Positions 19,485 to 28,843 of a DNA stretch of 64,000 bases are shown here, in pieces. Every line of letters starts with the position of its first letter. Position 1 is the first letter of the stretch. A program made the position numbers and the translations under genes. Source of the stretch: Kribbella antibiotica. Its GTDB lineage: Bacteria > Actinomycetota > Actinomycetes > Propionibacteriales > Kribbellaceae. Where the stretch lies: the NCBI RefSeq assembly GCF_004349055.1, contig NZ_SMKX01000032.1, positions 1 to 64,000 on the forward strand, written 5' to 3'. The notes beneath the pieces are model-generated. The model worked only from the letters and a program-made list of their open reading frames with translations. It was not told where the DNA came from and made no database searches.

Positions 19485-21593
19485 TCAGAAGGTAGGCCAC
19501 GCCCCACCGGGGCGCTGCTGTCCGGCTCCCGGTGCTGTCCAGTTGCAAACACCGCGCGGGAACGCCTGTCGCAGGGCTGACCACTGAGCGGGCGTGAGCG
19601 CGGTCCGGTAGTCACTCGGTGACAGCGGGCGCAGTCGGCACTTGATGACGTCATTGGCGACTGATGCGCCTGCTACCTGACGCGGGGCCGGCCAGACGGG
19701 GTAGAGCGTGTTGCAGCGGGTCGTACCGATGCCGTTGACCTGCTTCTCGGCGATTTTCGTGCCCTGCGGCGTCCAGCAGGCCTCAACGAGCGAGGGCGGC
19801 TTGTTGCGGATCACCCGAGCATGCGAGGAGCCGGGCGCACTGTCGGCGTCGATAGCGTCCATCCAGTCATCCAGCGCGTTCAGTGCCTTCAGCACGACCG
19901 GATTGCGGCTGTTGAAGCCACTAGTCGACTCCCCCGGCTGCACCAGCATCACGTGGTTGCCCGCGTCGCCGTTGGCCTTCACCAGCCGCTCACGCAGCGA
20001 GAACGAGTGGAACATCAGGTGGATGTCCCCGTTCGGCAGCTCGTCCAGGTACTGCCGGTAGTCGATGATCGGCGTGCTCGCCAGTCCCCCGCCGCCGTTG
20101 ATCAACTGACCAGTCCGGTACGCCGTTCCGACCGCCCGGGCATCAGCTGTCGTGCGACCGGGGACGAAGTTGGCGTCGGCGTCGAACCCTCCGACGGCAC
20201 GATTGAGGTCGACGAACTGCGCGGCGGTGATCTTGCCCGCGTTCAGCGCCGCCAGGCCGTACTGGATCCCGACGTTGTCGAGGGGCCGCCGCAGTACCCC
20301 GGCCGCGCTCTTGCCCCAGATGTTGACCTGGTGGTCGTAGACGTCACACCGAGCGCCGCCCGGGTTCGCCACCGAGTCGTACCGCTGCTCCACAGGAAGT
20401 TGCTCAGGGCAATAAACCCGCGGGTCGATCCGCCGGCCGGCACCGGCCAGGTTGGCGATCGCGCCGACCTTGCCGAATCCGGCGACGGCTCGCTTCGCGG
20501 TGTCGGTCCAGCCGTCGGCCGACTCGAAGTAGTGGTTCAGCAACAGCGCGTCGGTGATCGTGTGCAGCGTGGCGAAGCCGACCTCGGGGAACACGCACGA
20601 CGCCATGATCCCGTCCAGCAACCCCGGATAGTTGTCGGCGATCTGGAACACCTGATAGGACCCGCCGGAGCAACCCCAGCCGATGGTCTGCCGCGGTACG
20701 CCGATGCTCTCGACGATGTGTTCGCGCGTCATCGCCATCGTCTCGGCGGCGAGCACCCCGTTGCAGTTCACCCCGAACACGTTCAGGCTCGACGAGGCAA
20801 CGGCGTACCCGCGTCCCAGTAGTACGTCGTCGTCGATGCCGCCCGTGTTGCTGCCCTGCTGGTACCACCCGCCCGGGCAACCACCGCCGAACGTGTAGAG
20901 CAGCCGGCCGTTCCAACCACTCGGCGGCCGCACCGCGCTCGGTACACCCTCGGCGCGGTCATGCAGGACGGCGTACTCGTAGATGGACCGGTTGATCACA
21001 CCAGTCTCGACGCGGACGACGTACGGCACCCGCCGCCCGTCCGACGTGGTCGTCGTGGCCAGGTCGGCCGGTTTCGTTGCCGGCAGCACCTTCAGCGAGC
21101 GGTCGGTGGTCGAGCGGTACAGGTAGTCGACGCGGGTCGGCACCGAGCAGTTCGGCCCGGTCGCCGGACCGAGCTTGACCTTCGCGAGCGTGCTGAAGCC
21201 GGCCGTCCCGCAGATGTACGGCGTCTCGTGCGGACCCGCGAGCATCGGGCCGGAGCGCGGGTGGTTGGTGATCCCGAGCCGGGCCTCGCCCGCGCTGACG
21301 GTGTTCAGCCCGAGCGTCAGGCCCCGAACGAGGCCGACCAGTCGATCGGCCGTTCGGGTGAAGGCCTTGGTGACGTCATGCCCGTTCAGCTCGACGACGA
21401 GGTTGGCGAGGTTCCGGCCGGTGATCCCGATCAGCGCGTTTCCGTCGCTGACGAAGTCGGGCCGGGGGCTCGACAGCACCTCGATCCGGACGCCGTACGC
21501 CGCCCGTGCAGGCACCGGCGCGACGAGCAACGCGGTCAGCACCGCACTGATCACCGCAATGGCAAGCGCGACGAGGGCGGCCGGACGCTTCAT
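19485..21593 (-). CDS. Secreted alpha/beta-hydrolase-like protein, probable DUF6351 family
   Basis: 702 residues. The N-terminal signal peptide has an Ala/Val-rich core and an ARA cleavage region near 30. The mature start (YGVRIEVLSSPRPDFVSDGNALIGITG) resembles DUF6351 proteins of actinobacteria. A nucleophile-elbow-like GWGCSGGSYQ lies near 304-313 and an HSFSLRERL segment near 528, so a serine-hydrolase fold is likely. Substrate is unknown; tannase-like or PHB-depolymerase-like activities would fit the fold. It stands alone between ftsK and the DinB-like gene, each more than 40 bp away. Confidence 0.75.
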   Translation of the reverse strand: MKRPAALVALAIAVISAVLTALLVAPVPARAAYGVRIEVLSSPRPDFVSDGNALIGITGRNLANLVVELNGHDVTKAFTRTADRLVGLVRGLTLGLNTVSAGEARLGITNHPRSGPMLAGPHETPYICGTAGFSTLAKVKLGPATGPNCSVPTRVDYLYRSTTDRSLKVLPATKPADLATTTTSDGRRVPYVVRVETGVINRSIYEYAVLHDRAEGVPSAVRPPSGWNGRLLYTFGGGCPGGWYQQGSNTGGIDDDVLLGRGYAVASSSLNVFGVNCNGVLAAETMAMTREHIVESIGVPRQTIGWGCSGGSYQVFQIADNYPGLLDGIMASCVFPEVGFATLHTITDALLLNHYFESADGWTDTAKRAVAGFGKVGAIANLAGAGRRIDPRVYCPEQLPVEQRYDSVANPGGARCDVYDHQVNIWGKSAAGVLRRPLDNVGIQYGLAALNAGKITAAQFVDLNRAVGGFDADANFVPGRTTADARAVGTAYRTGQLINGGGGLASTPIIDYRQYLDELPNGDIHLMFHSFSLRERLVKANGDAGNHVMLVQPGESTSGFNSRNPVVLKALNALDDWMDAIDADSAPGSSHARVIRNKPPSLVEACWTPQGTKIAEKQVNGIGTTRCNTLYPVWPAPRQVAGASVANDVIKCRLRPLSPSDYRTALTPAQWSALRQAFPRGVCNWTAPGAGQQRPGGAWPTF

Positions 21594-21647
21594 GGCAGGA
21601 ATTTGACCACAGCGCCCGGGCCTTCGGAAGGGTTGTTACCAGATCGA

Positions 21648-22178
21648 TCAGGCGCCGGTAACGCCGTCGAGCTGTTCGCGGAGCAAGTCGGCATGCCCGC
21701 AGTGCCGGGCATACTCCCCCACCAGGTGGATGTAGATCATCCGCAGCGTCGATTCCGTGCCACCGAACTCGAACCGCTCGTCGAACGACCGTCCCGCCGC
21801 CGCCTCGCCCGACAGCTTCCACTCCGCGATCAGACCGTCGTACGACGCCTCTGCCGCGGCCGGATCGATGATTTCGAAGTCGGCGTCCTTGCCGAGCTCC
21901 GGCGCGAACAGCGGCTCGGCCTTCTCTCCCGCCGCGAGGTGGATCCGGAACCAGATCCGCTCAACCTTGGTCAGATGCCGGATCAGGCCGAGCAGCGACA
22001 GGTTCGAGGGCGGCGACGGCCGGGTGGCGAGCTGCTCGGCGGTCAGACCGGCGCACTTGTAGAGCAACGTGCTCCGGTAGAAGTCCAGATAGCCGCGCAG
22101 TAGCTCGGTTTCCGGTGCCGTCAAGGAGCCGTCGGGCCGCTCAACCTCAGGTGCGGTCCACGCCGCGATGTCGGTCAT
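21648..22178 (-). CDS. DinB-like / DUF664 family protein
   Basis: 176 residues from ATG 22178 (GTG 22193 is an alternative). The family pattern is visible: an early ETELLRGYLDFYRSTLLYKCAGL helix, LSLLGLIRHLTKVERIWFR near 67-86 with a putative metal-binding His, and a C-terminal MIYIHLVGEYARHCGHADLLRE with two more His. DinB/DUF664 proteins are four-helix bundles that bind a divalent metal; actinobacterial members often act with mycothiol as thiol transferases or isomerases. The specific reaction is unknown. Confidence 0.88.
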   Translation of the reverse strand: MTDIAAWTAPEVERPDGSLTAPETELLRGYLDFYRSTLLYKCAGLTAEQLATRPSPPSNLSLLGLIRHLTKVERIWFRIHLAAGEKAEPLFAPELGKDADFEIIDPAAAEASYDGLIAEWKLSGEAAAGRSFDERFEFGGTESTLRMIYIHLVGEYARHCGHADLLREQLDGVTGA

Positions 22179-22360
22179 CCCGCCATCCAACACGCCAGCT
22201 CAGGAGACCGCGAACCGATTACGGATACACGGCAATCGCACGATGATGCAGCCGCCAGATCACGCCTCACAGCTCCGGGTCGTCCCACGATGTGTCTGTT
22301 CATCTCATTGATCGAGATAGGGGCTGGCGCGTTCGTGGCCCGTTCGTTACCGTTCTCGGC

Positions 22361-22450
22361 AGGTCATGAGCGCCAGCGTCAAGCCCCGGCTCGCTGGCCG
22401 GCAACCCTCCTCCGCGGTGGGGTGCCCCGGGTGAAGACCAGGCCGTGCGG
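22361..22450 (+). promoter_or_regulatory. SAM-IV riboswitch
   Basis: The spacer before the class V aminotransferase matches the SAM-IV class of actinobacteria: P1 GGTC (22362) with GACC (22436), the ATGAGCGCCAGCG element, P2 GCCAGCG with CGCTGGC, GGCAACCCTCC, and the downstream GGTGCCCCGGGTGAAGACC with a pseudoknot partner. The aptamer binds S-adenosylmethionine and shuts down sulfur-related genes. The ribosome-binding GGAG (22481-22484) sits beside CTTCCCGGG, which could pair with it or with the aptamer tail, suggesting translational control. Confidence 0.88.
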
Positions 22451-22491
22451 ATACCCCGTTCGGCAAGTGCGGACTTCCCGGGAGCGAAGCC

Positions 22492-23853
22492 ATGTCGATC
22501 CTCTCCATCCTCGAGCCGGCCAGCAGCACCACCCCCCGTGCAGCGGTCACCCGGCGCACCGGCAGCATCCCCACCACCGTCGGCTCGGACCTGCTGGTCC
22601 CGCTGGCCGACGGCCGGGTGACGGACTACGCGAACTTCGACCACGGTGCCAGCGCCCCGTGTCTGGAGTCGGTGCGCGCCAGCGTCGAAGCGGCCCTGCC
22701 GTCGTACGCGTCGGTCCACCGCGGCAACGGCTACGCCTCCCGGATCACCACCCAGTGGTACGAGCGGGCCCGCACCGAGGTGCACAGCTTCGTAGGCGCT
22801 CGGGCAGACGACCAGGTGATCTTCACCCGGCAGACCACCGACGCACTCAATCTGCTGGCCCACGCCGTCCCGGCTGACGCCACTGTGATCGTCTTCGAGT
22901 CCGAGCACCACGCAGCGCTGCTGCCCTGGGGCGAGGAGCGCACCGTCCGGCTCGCAGCTCCCGCCTCGGCCACTGAGGCCGTGACCGCCGTCGCCAACGC
23001 GCTGCGGACCGCTCCGGAGGGCCCGCGCCTCGTCGTCGTCACCGGCGCTTCGAACGTGACCGGCGAGATCTTCCCGATCGCTGAGCTCGCCGCTGTCGCC
23101 AAGGCGCACGGCGCCCGGATCTGCCTGGACGCTGCGCAGCTCGCGCCGCACCGCGTCGTCGACATCGCCGCACTGGATGTCGACTGGGTAGCCATCTCCG
23201 GTCACAAGCTCTACGCGCCGTACGGCGCCGGTGCGCTGATCGGCCGCGCCGACTGGCTCAACGCCGCCGACCCCTACCTGTACGGCGGGGGCGCGACCAC
23301 CTCGGTCACCGGCGACGGTGTGGTCTGGGCGACCGGCCCGTCCCGCCACGAGGGCGGCTCCCCGAACGTCATCGGCGCGATCGCCCTCGCCTCGGCCTGC
23401 GCGACCATCAGCCGCAACCGCGACGCCATTGAGCAGCACGAGCGCAGCCTGCTCGCCCGGCTCCGTACCGGTCTCGCACAGATCGCCGACGTCACGACGT
23501 ACTCGATCTTCGGCGCCGAGGCCGACCGTGTCGGCACGGTGTGCTTCACCATCAAGGGCTTGAGCTCCACGCTGGTCTCCGCCGCGCTGAGCGCGGAGCA
23601 CGGCATCGGAGTCCGCGACGGCAAGTTCTGCGCCCACCCGCTGGTCGGTCATCTGCTGGCCGACTCACCCGAGCACGGTACGGCGGTCCGCGCCAGCCTC
23701 GGTCTGGGAACGACCCGCGAGCACGTGGACCGCCTCGTCAGCGCAGTGCGCTCGCTGGCCACCACCGGGCTGCGCGGAGAGTACGAGGACACCGACCACG
23801 GCTGTCAGCCGGCCGAGGACCCCCGCGACCTCCACGCGCCCCGCATCTGGTGA
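22492..23853 (+). CDS. PLP-dependent class V aminotransferase / cysteine desulfurase-like, SAM-IV regulated
   Basis: 453 residues. The class V fold is evident: YANFDHGASAPCLESV near 44, VIFTRQTTDALNLLAH near 110, and the PLP lysine in ISGHKLYAPYGAGALIGR near 240. A substrate-loop segment GGGATTSVTGDGVVW follows. The catalytic Cys loop of true cysteine desulfurases is not obvious, so this may be a lyase or transferase on a sulfur amino acid. The SAM-IV riboswitch upstream ties it to methionine/cysteine supply. GGAG lies 8 nt before the ATG. The 3' end converges on the prolyl oligopeptidase, with 19 bp between stops. Confidence 0.88.
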   Translation: MSILSILEPASSTTPRAAVTRRTGSIPTTVGSDLLVPLADGRVTDYANFDHGASAPCLESVRASVEAALPSYASVHRGNGYASRITTQWYERARTEVHSFVGARADDQVIFTRQTTDALNLLAHAVPADATVIVFESEHHAALLPWGEERTVRLAAPASATEAVTAVANALRTAPEGPRLVVVTGASNVTGEIFPIAELAAVAKAHGARICLDAAQLAPHRVVDIAALDVDWVAISGHKLYAPYGAGALIGRADWLNAADPYLYGGGATTSVTGDGVVWATGPSRHEGGSPNVIGAIALASACATISRNRDAIEQHERSLLARLRTGLAQIADVTTYSIFGAEADRVGTVCFTIKGLSSTLVSAALSAEHGIGVRDGKFCAHPLVGHLLADSPEHGTAVRASLGLGTTREHVDRLVSAVRSLATTGLRGEYEDTDHGCQPAEDPRDLHAPRIW

Positions 23854-23872
23854 CGCAAGCTCTGAAACGCTC

Positions 23873-25924
23873 CTACTGCTCGGGAGTTTCCAGACCTACA
23901 AGGTGAGCGGCAAACGCCAATAGGTCCGCCCACTCCGCTGCGATCATCGCGGCGGGTTTGCCGAAGCCGTGACCGGTGTTGACCTCTACTCGGGTCAAGA
24001 CGGGTTCGGCCGCGGATTGGGCATGCTGCAAGGCAGCAATGAACTTGTGACTGTGCAACGGGACGACCCGGTCATCGTGGTCACCGGTGACCACCAGTGT
24101 GGCCGGGTACTCCGTACCGTCCTGCACGCGATGCAGCGGCGAGTAGGCCAGCAGGTCCTCGAACTGCTCCGGGTTGTCCGGATGCCCGAAGTCGGATGCC
24201 CAGGCGGCGCCCACCGTGAAGAGGTGGAAGCGCAGCATGTCCAGGACGCCGACACCTGGCAGCGCAACCTTGAAGAGGTCGGGGCGCTGTGTCATGACGG
24301 CTCCGACGAGCAGTCCGCCGTTGCTGCGACCGTGAATGGCCAGCTGTTCAGGTGTGGTCACACCGGTGTCGCGGAGGTGCTCTGCGACCGCAATGAAGTC
24401 GTCGAACACCTGCTGCTTGCGCTTGAGTCGCCCTGCGTCGTGCCAGTCGCTCCCGTACTCACCGCCGCCGCGCAGGTTCGAGATCGCCAGCACACCCCCG
24501 GCCGCGAGCCATGCCGCCCAGCCAGGCTTGTAGTCGGCCTGGATCGAGATGCGAAAGCCGCCGTACCCGTAGAGCATCGCGGGGCGCGGTGCGCTGAAGT
24601 CGAGGTCGGCGCGAGTGATCAGGAAGTACGGAACGTCTCCGGCCACCTGTCGCGTCACAGTCACCTCAGGCGACTCGTAACCGCCCGCACCGCGGACCAG
24701 CTCGGGTAGCGCCCGAACCGCGCCGGTCGATGCCGAGACGACGTACGAGACCGTCGGATCAGTGACGGTCGACAAACCGATGAAGAGCTCGTCCTGCTTG
24801 GTGCTGGCGTTCAGAGCCAGCACACCACCGCCCTGTACGTCGACCACCTGCGCACCGGAGCCGTCGAGCGCGTAGAGCGTGAGCACGGGCTGAGCGTCGA
24901 TCAGGGTGATGGTCGCGAGCCCCGACGCCGTTCCGCGAACAGACTGCAGGGCGTGCGGCCCCTCGGGGATGAGATCGGTGAACGTGCCGTCGAAGTCGGC
25001 GAGCACCACGCGGCCGCGGGACGCCTGACGGTCGGTCTGCAGCACCAGCTGGTCACCGGACATCCGGATGAAGAAGATCTCGTCGACGAGCTCGTCGACT
25101 ACCTTGATCGGCTCACCGAAACCGTCAGCGGTGATCGGGTAGACCCACAACCGGGAGGCGGGGTCGGTACCGGCGTTGATGGTGACCACGACGTACCGGT
25201 CGTCGTCGGAGATCTCCGGCGAGATGAACAGCCGGTCCTCGCCGGGGAATGCGAGCAGCAGCTCGTCGTCGGATTGCGGCGTACCGATGCGGTGCAGTTT
25301 CAGCTGCCCACCGGACAGCGACGTCGTCTCTGTGCCCTCACTGCGCCCACCGGTCGGGTAGTGCAGATACAGGTACGCAGAACTGTCGGGGAGCCAGGTT
25401 GCCTCGCAGAACTTGGCTTCCGTGACCACGTCGTCGACCGCGTCACCAGTGGCGATGTCGAGCAACCGGAACGTCGTCCAGTCGCTACCGCTCTCGTTGA
25501 TGCCGTAGGCAAAGTACTTGCCGTCCGGGCTGACAGTGAACGTGCCCAGTGAGTCAGTGCCGTCCGCAGAGAGCTTGTTCGGGTCGATCAGGACCCGGCC
25601 ACCGTCCAGGAGCTCTTGCAGGGACTCCGCGACGTACACGACCTCCTGCGCCTGGGTGCCGTCGTTGCGACCGACGAAGTACCAGCCGCTCTTACTGGCA
25701 GGCACTCCGGCGCGCGGGCGGGCCAGAACCGCAGACAGCGTGGTCTGGAACCACTCGCGCTCCGGATAGCCCGCCAGTTCGGCCTGGGTGTACTCGTTCT
25801 GCCGCCGGACCCAGTCCTGGGTCTCGGGCGCGTCAGCATCTTCCAGCCAGCGGTACGGATCGGCGATCGGGTGCCCATGCAGGGTCTCGACCACATCGCC
25901 GCGGCGGGTCTCCGGATAGGTCAT
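23873..25924 (-). CDS. Prolyl oligopeptidase family serine peptidase (S9A)
   Basis: 683 residues, cytosolic in appearance (no signal peptide). The N-terminal DPYRWLED motif near 22-29 is typical of S9A enzymes. A seven-bladed beta-propeller runs to about 400, then an alpha/beta-hydrolase domain with nucleophile GRSNGG (Ser about 532), acid in GDHDDRVVP (about 617) and His in NTGHGFGK (about 652). It cleaves short peptides after proline. It follows phoD on the same strand, but a long hairpin separates them, so it is probably transcribed separately. Confidence 0.93.
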   Translation of the reverse strand: MTYPETRRGDVVETLHGHPIADPYRWLEDADAPETQDWVRRQNEYTQAELAGYPEREWFQTTLSAVLARPRAGVPASKSGWYFVGRNDGTQAQEVVYVAESLQELLDGGRVLIDPNKLSADGTDSLGTFTVSPDGKYFAYGINESGSDWTTFRLLDIATGDAVDDVVTEAKFCEATWLPDSSAYLYLHYPTGGRSEGTETTSLSGGQLKLHRIGTPQSDDELLLAFPGEDRLFISPEISDDDRYVVVTINAGTDPASRLWVYPITADGFGEPIKVVDELVDEIFFIRMSGDQLVLQTDRQASRGRVVLADFDGTFTDLIPEGPHALQSVRGTASGLATITLIDAQPVLTLYALDGSGAQVVDVQGGGVLALNASTKQDELFIGLSTVTDPTVSYVVSASTGAVRALPELVRGAGGYESPEVTVTRQVAGDVPYFLITRADLDFSAPRPAMLYGYGGFRISIQADYKPGWAAWLAAGGVLAISNLRGGGEYGSDWHDAGRLKRKQQVFDDFIAVAEHLRDTGVTTPEQLAIHGRSNGGLLVGAVMTQRPDLFKVALPGVGVLDMLRFHLFTVGAAWASDFGHPDNPEQFEDLLAYSPLHRVQDGTEYPATLVVTGDHDDRVVPLHSHKFIAALQHAQSAAEPVLTRVEVNTGHGFGKPAAMIAAEWADLLAFAAHLVGLETPEQ

Positions 25925-25936
25925 GAGAGCAAACCT

Positions 25937-26003
25937 ACGTCGTACTCACCGGCTCCGGCGGGCGGCATCCCGCACAGGCGCCGGAGACCGGTGAGTACGA
26001 CGT
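25937..26003. terminator. Long hairpin after phoD
   Basis: Arms 25937-25960 and 25979-26003 pair over 24 bp with a single bulged A and an 18-nt loop. It starts 5 bp downstream of the phoD stop and ends 13 bp before the peptidase start. No T-run follows, so it may act as a strong stem-only terminator or an mRNA stabiliser. Confidence 0.7.
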
Positions 26004-26007
26004 CGCC

Positions 26008-27534
26008 CTACCTGCGGGCCGGATTGAGGTCTTTGGTCCAGAGGACCTTGCCGAACAGATCACGCAGTGACGCGGTGAACACACCCGTGCGCGGATCGAT
26101 GTGCACGTGGCCGAAGAACTGGTTGCCGCCACTCGGCGGCTGGTTCGGGAAGTCGGCCGCCTTGACGAACTCCGCCTTCGGTCCGAACGTCGGGTCCAGT
26201 GCGTTCGGGCCGAACGTCCCTGCGTTCACCGGACCGGCCACCAGCTCCCAGAACGGGTCGAAGTCGGTGTAAGCGGCCCGCGCCGGGTCATAGTGGTGTG
26301 CGGCGCAGTAGTGCACGTCTGCGGTCAGCCAGACCGTGTTGCGCACCTTGCGCTTCTTGAACTGGCTCAGCACCCAGGCGATCTCGTGCTCACGGCCACC
26401 GGGCGCACCGCCGACGCCGTTGGCCACGGCCTCGATCAGTGGACCGTCCGGCACCAGCAGTCCGAGCGGCATGTCACTGGCGATCACCTTCCAGGTCGCC
26501 TTGGACGCGGCGGCCTCACGAACCAGCCACTCTGCCTGCTCGGCGCCGAGCATCGCCACCGGGCCCACCGTCGCCGGCGTCGGGTTGGCGCCGCGGTAGG
26601 TGCGCATGTCGAGGCAGAAGACATCCAGCAGCGGTCCATAGCTCACCTTGCGGTAGATGCGGTTCTGGCCGGCGCTGTGCACCATCGGCAGGTACTCGAG
26701 GAACGCTTGCCGGGCTCGGGCCGCCAGGACGTCGACCCGCCGCTCCGTGTAGCGCGCATCCTCCAGGACCTCGCCCGGGTACCAGTTGTTGACCGTCTCG
26801 TGGTCGTCCCACTGGCTGATGATCGGGACGTCGGCGTACAGGTCACGGACGTTGTGATCCAGCAGGTTGTACTTGTACCGGCCGCGATACTCGGCCAGCG
26901 TCTCCGCCACCTTGGAGACCTCTTCGGTGACCACGTTCTTCCAGACCGTCCCGTCCGGGATCTGCACCGACGCGGCGATCGGGCCGTCGGCGTAGATGTT
27001 GTCCCCGGAGTGCAGGAAGAAGTCCGGCCGGGTCTCGTGCATGGCCTTGTACGCGATCATGCCGCCGAGATCGGGGTTGATGCCGTACCCCTGGCCGGCG
27101 GTGTCCCCGGTCCAGACGAACGACAGCCCGCGGTTGCGGCCCGGCGTACTGAAGGAGCCTGCCAGAGACTCTCCACGGCGGCCGTACGCGTCCTCGAACG
27201 CGATCCGGTAGTCGTAGCGCTGGCCGGGGCGCAGTCCCCGCAGCGGCACCTGTGCGGTGTAGTCCTGGTCCGGCCCGGTGACCGGCCCGCAGAGCCGGAC
27301 TGCCCGGTCGAAGCGACCATGGCTGGTCAGGTCGACGACCATCCGCGCCTTGCGGTCGGTGCGCGACCAGACCACGGCAGAGTTCGATGACACGTCGCCC
27401 GACATGATTCCGGACGGCAGTGCGGGCCGGTCCCGCCGTACGACGTTGGGGGCCGCAACGGCGAGCTCTGGCACAGCCAGAGTGGCACCGGCGACGGTGG
27501 ATGCAGCCAAGAGTTGGCGGCGACTCAATTTCAT
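26008..27534 (-). CDS. phoD: Alkaline phosphatase D (PhoD), Tat-exported
   Basis: 508 residues. The N-terminus MKLSRRQLLAASTVAGATLA is a twin-arginine signal. An N-terminal beta-sandwich (SGIMSGDVSSNSAVVWSRTD near 42-60) precedes the metallophosphoesterase domain with FVWTGDTAGQGYGI near 142, FFLHSGDNIYADGPI near 174, and SQWDDHETVNNWYPGE near 238. PhoD is a Ca/Fe-dependent phosphodi- and monoesterase for organic phosphate scavenging outside the membrane. A PHO-box-like direct repeat lies 29-50 bp upstream of the start, fitting PhoP control. It diverges from the desaturase pair. Confidence 0.95.
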   Translation of the reverse strand: MKLSRRQLLAASTVAGATLAVPELAVAAPNVVRRDRPALPSGIMSGDVSSNSAVVWSRTDRKARMVVDLTSHGRFDRAVRLCGPVTGPDQDYTAQVPLRGLRPGQRYDYRIAFEDAYGRRGESLAGSFSTPGRNRGLSFVWTGDTAGQGYGINPDLGGMIAYKAMHETRPDFFLHSGDNIYADGPIAASVQIPDGTVWKNVVTEEVSKVAETLAEYRGRYKYNLLDHNVRDLYADVPIISQWDDHETVNNWYPGEVLEDARYTERRVDVLAARARQAFLEYLPMVHSAGQNRIYRKVSYGPLLDVFCLDMRTYRGANPTPATVGPVAMLGAEQAEWLVREAAASKATWKVIASDMPLGLLVPDGPLIEAVANGVGGAPGGREHEIAWVLSQFKKRKVRNTVWLTADVHYCAAHHYDPARAAYTDFDPFWELVAGPVNAGTFGPNALDPTFGPKAEFVKAADFPNQPPSGGNQFFGHVHIDPRTGVFTASLRDLFGKVLWTKDLNPARR

Positions 27535-27562
27535 ACTGCAAGGGTGATCCTGCCGGATGGCT

Positions 27563-27584
27563 TCCGCGTGAACTGGTGGTGATC
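27563..27584 (-). promoter_or_regulatory. Candidate PHO box for phoD
   Basis: On the minus strand two adjacent 11-nt units read GATCACC-N4 and GTTCACG-N4, each matching 6 of 7 bases of the actinobacterial PhoP unit GTTCACC at exact 11-nt spacing. The next unit downstream is degenerate. Confidence 0.5.
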
Positions 27585-27725
27585 GGTTGGCGTGTCACCG
27601 GACGTGCCTTGCGAAGGGTTGCCTTACGTGGTTCCGTTGGGACCGACAGCCACTGTTTGTGGCGCTGCCCAGGAACCCGGTAGCGGCATCGACTCGATGT
27701 ACGACCGGACCGGGGTGCTTCCCTT

Positions 27726-28793
27726 TTGTCACAGCTTGTCGCGGACAGTAATCCGCAACAGCGCTTCACGAACCTCTACACCGATCTCGCGCGCACGGTC
27801 CGCGAGCTCGGTCTGCTGCGCCGCCGGCAGGGCTACTACTGGACCCGGATCGCGCTGGTGCTCGTCGCCTTCGCCGGGGTCTGGGTAGGCGTCGGCCTGC
27901 TCGGCAACTCGTGGTTCCAGCTTCTGATGGCCGGTGCCTTCGCGCTCGTGCTGACCCAGGTCGCGTTCCTCAGCCACGACAGCTCGCACCGCCAGATCTT
28001 CGAATCCGCCAAGTGGAACGACTGGACCGCGCGGCTGCTCGCCGGGGGCCTGATCGGCATCAGCTCCGCCTGGTGGAAGTCCAAGCACAGCCGCCACCAC
28101 GCGGCGCCGAACCAACTGAACCGCGACCCCGATCTCGACATCGGCGTGATCGCCTTCACGCCCGAGCAGGCAGCGCGTCGTACCGGCCTGCAGAAGTGGC
28201 TGACCGCTCGCCAGGGCTGGTTGTTCTTCCCGCTGCTGACGCTGGAAGGCCTGAGCCTGTATGTCTCGAGCGTGGGACACGTGTTCCGCCGGGGCGCGAG
28301 CAAGATCGAGCGGGTCGAGGGCGCGCTCGTGATGAGCCGGATCGGGATCTACCTCGCGCTGCTGTTCTTCCTGCTCCCGCCCGGTAAGGCGTTTGCGTTC
28401 CTCGGCCTGCAGCTCGCCGTCTTCGGCGTCTGCCTGGGCGGATCGTTCGCACCGAACCACAAGGGCATGCCGCTGGTGCCGGCGTCGATGAAGGTCGACT
28501 TCCTGCGCCGCCAGGTGCTGATGTCCCGCAACATCCACGGCGGCCGGTTCACCGACTTCGCCATGGGCGGGCTCAACTACCAGATCGAGCACCATCTGTT
28601 CCCGAGCATGCCGCGCCCGACGCTGCGCAAGGTGCAGCCGATCGTCCGCGAGTACTGCGAGCGGCACGGGGTCGCGTACACCGAGGTGTCGCTGGTGGCG
28701 TCGTACAAGATTGTCATCGACTACCTGAACAATGTGGGGCTGCGGGCGCGCGATCCGTTCCAGTGTCCGCTCGCCACGGCCTATCGAGGCTAG
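27726..28793 (+). CDS. Membrane fatty acid desaturase (copy 1 of tandem pair)
   Basis: 355 residues from TTG 27726, chosen because its N-terminus then aligns with the second copy (LYTDL-RTV-ELGLLRRR-GYY) and GGGG lies 10 nt upstream; no in-frame ATG or GTG fits better. The three His boxes of acyl-lipid desaturases are present: HDSSH near 84, HSRHH near 119 and QIEHHLFPSMPRP near 284. Four hydrophobic stretches anchor it in the membrane. It introduces a cis double bond into acyl chains using di-iron. The second copy follows after 50 bp. Confidence 0.9.
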   Translation: MSQLVADSNPQQRFTNLYTDLARTVRELGLLRRRQGYYWTRIALVLVAFAGVWVGVGLLGNSWFQLLMAGAFALVLTQVAFLSHDSSHRQIFESAKWNDWTARLLAGGLIGISSAWWKSKHSRHHAAPNQLNRDPDLDIGVIAFTPEQAARRTGLQKWLTARQGWLFFPLLTLEGLSLYVSSVGHVFRRGASKIERVEGALVMSRIGIYLALLFFLLPPGKAFAFLGLQLAVFGVCLGGSFAPNHKGMPLVPASMKVDFLRRQVLMSRNIHGGRFTDFAMGGLNYQIEHHLFPSMPRPTLRKVQPIVREYCERHGVAYTEVSLVASYKIVIDYLNNVGLRARDPFQCPLATAYRG

Positions 28794-28843
28794 TCTTTTG
28801 CCCGCCCGCCCCTATTGGTCCATCTGAGCGCACACGGAGTGTC

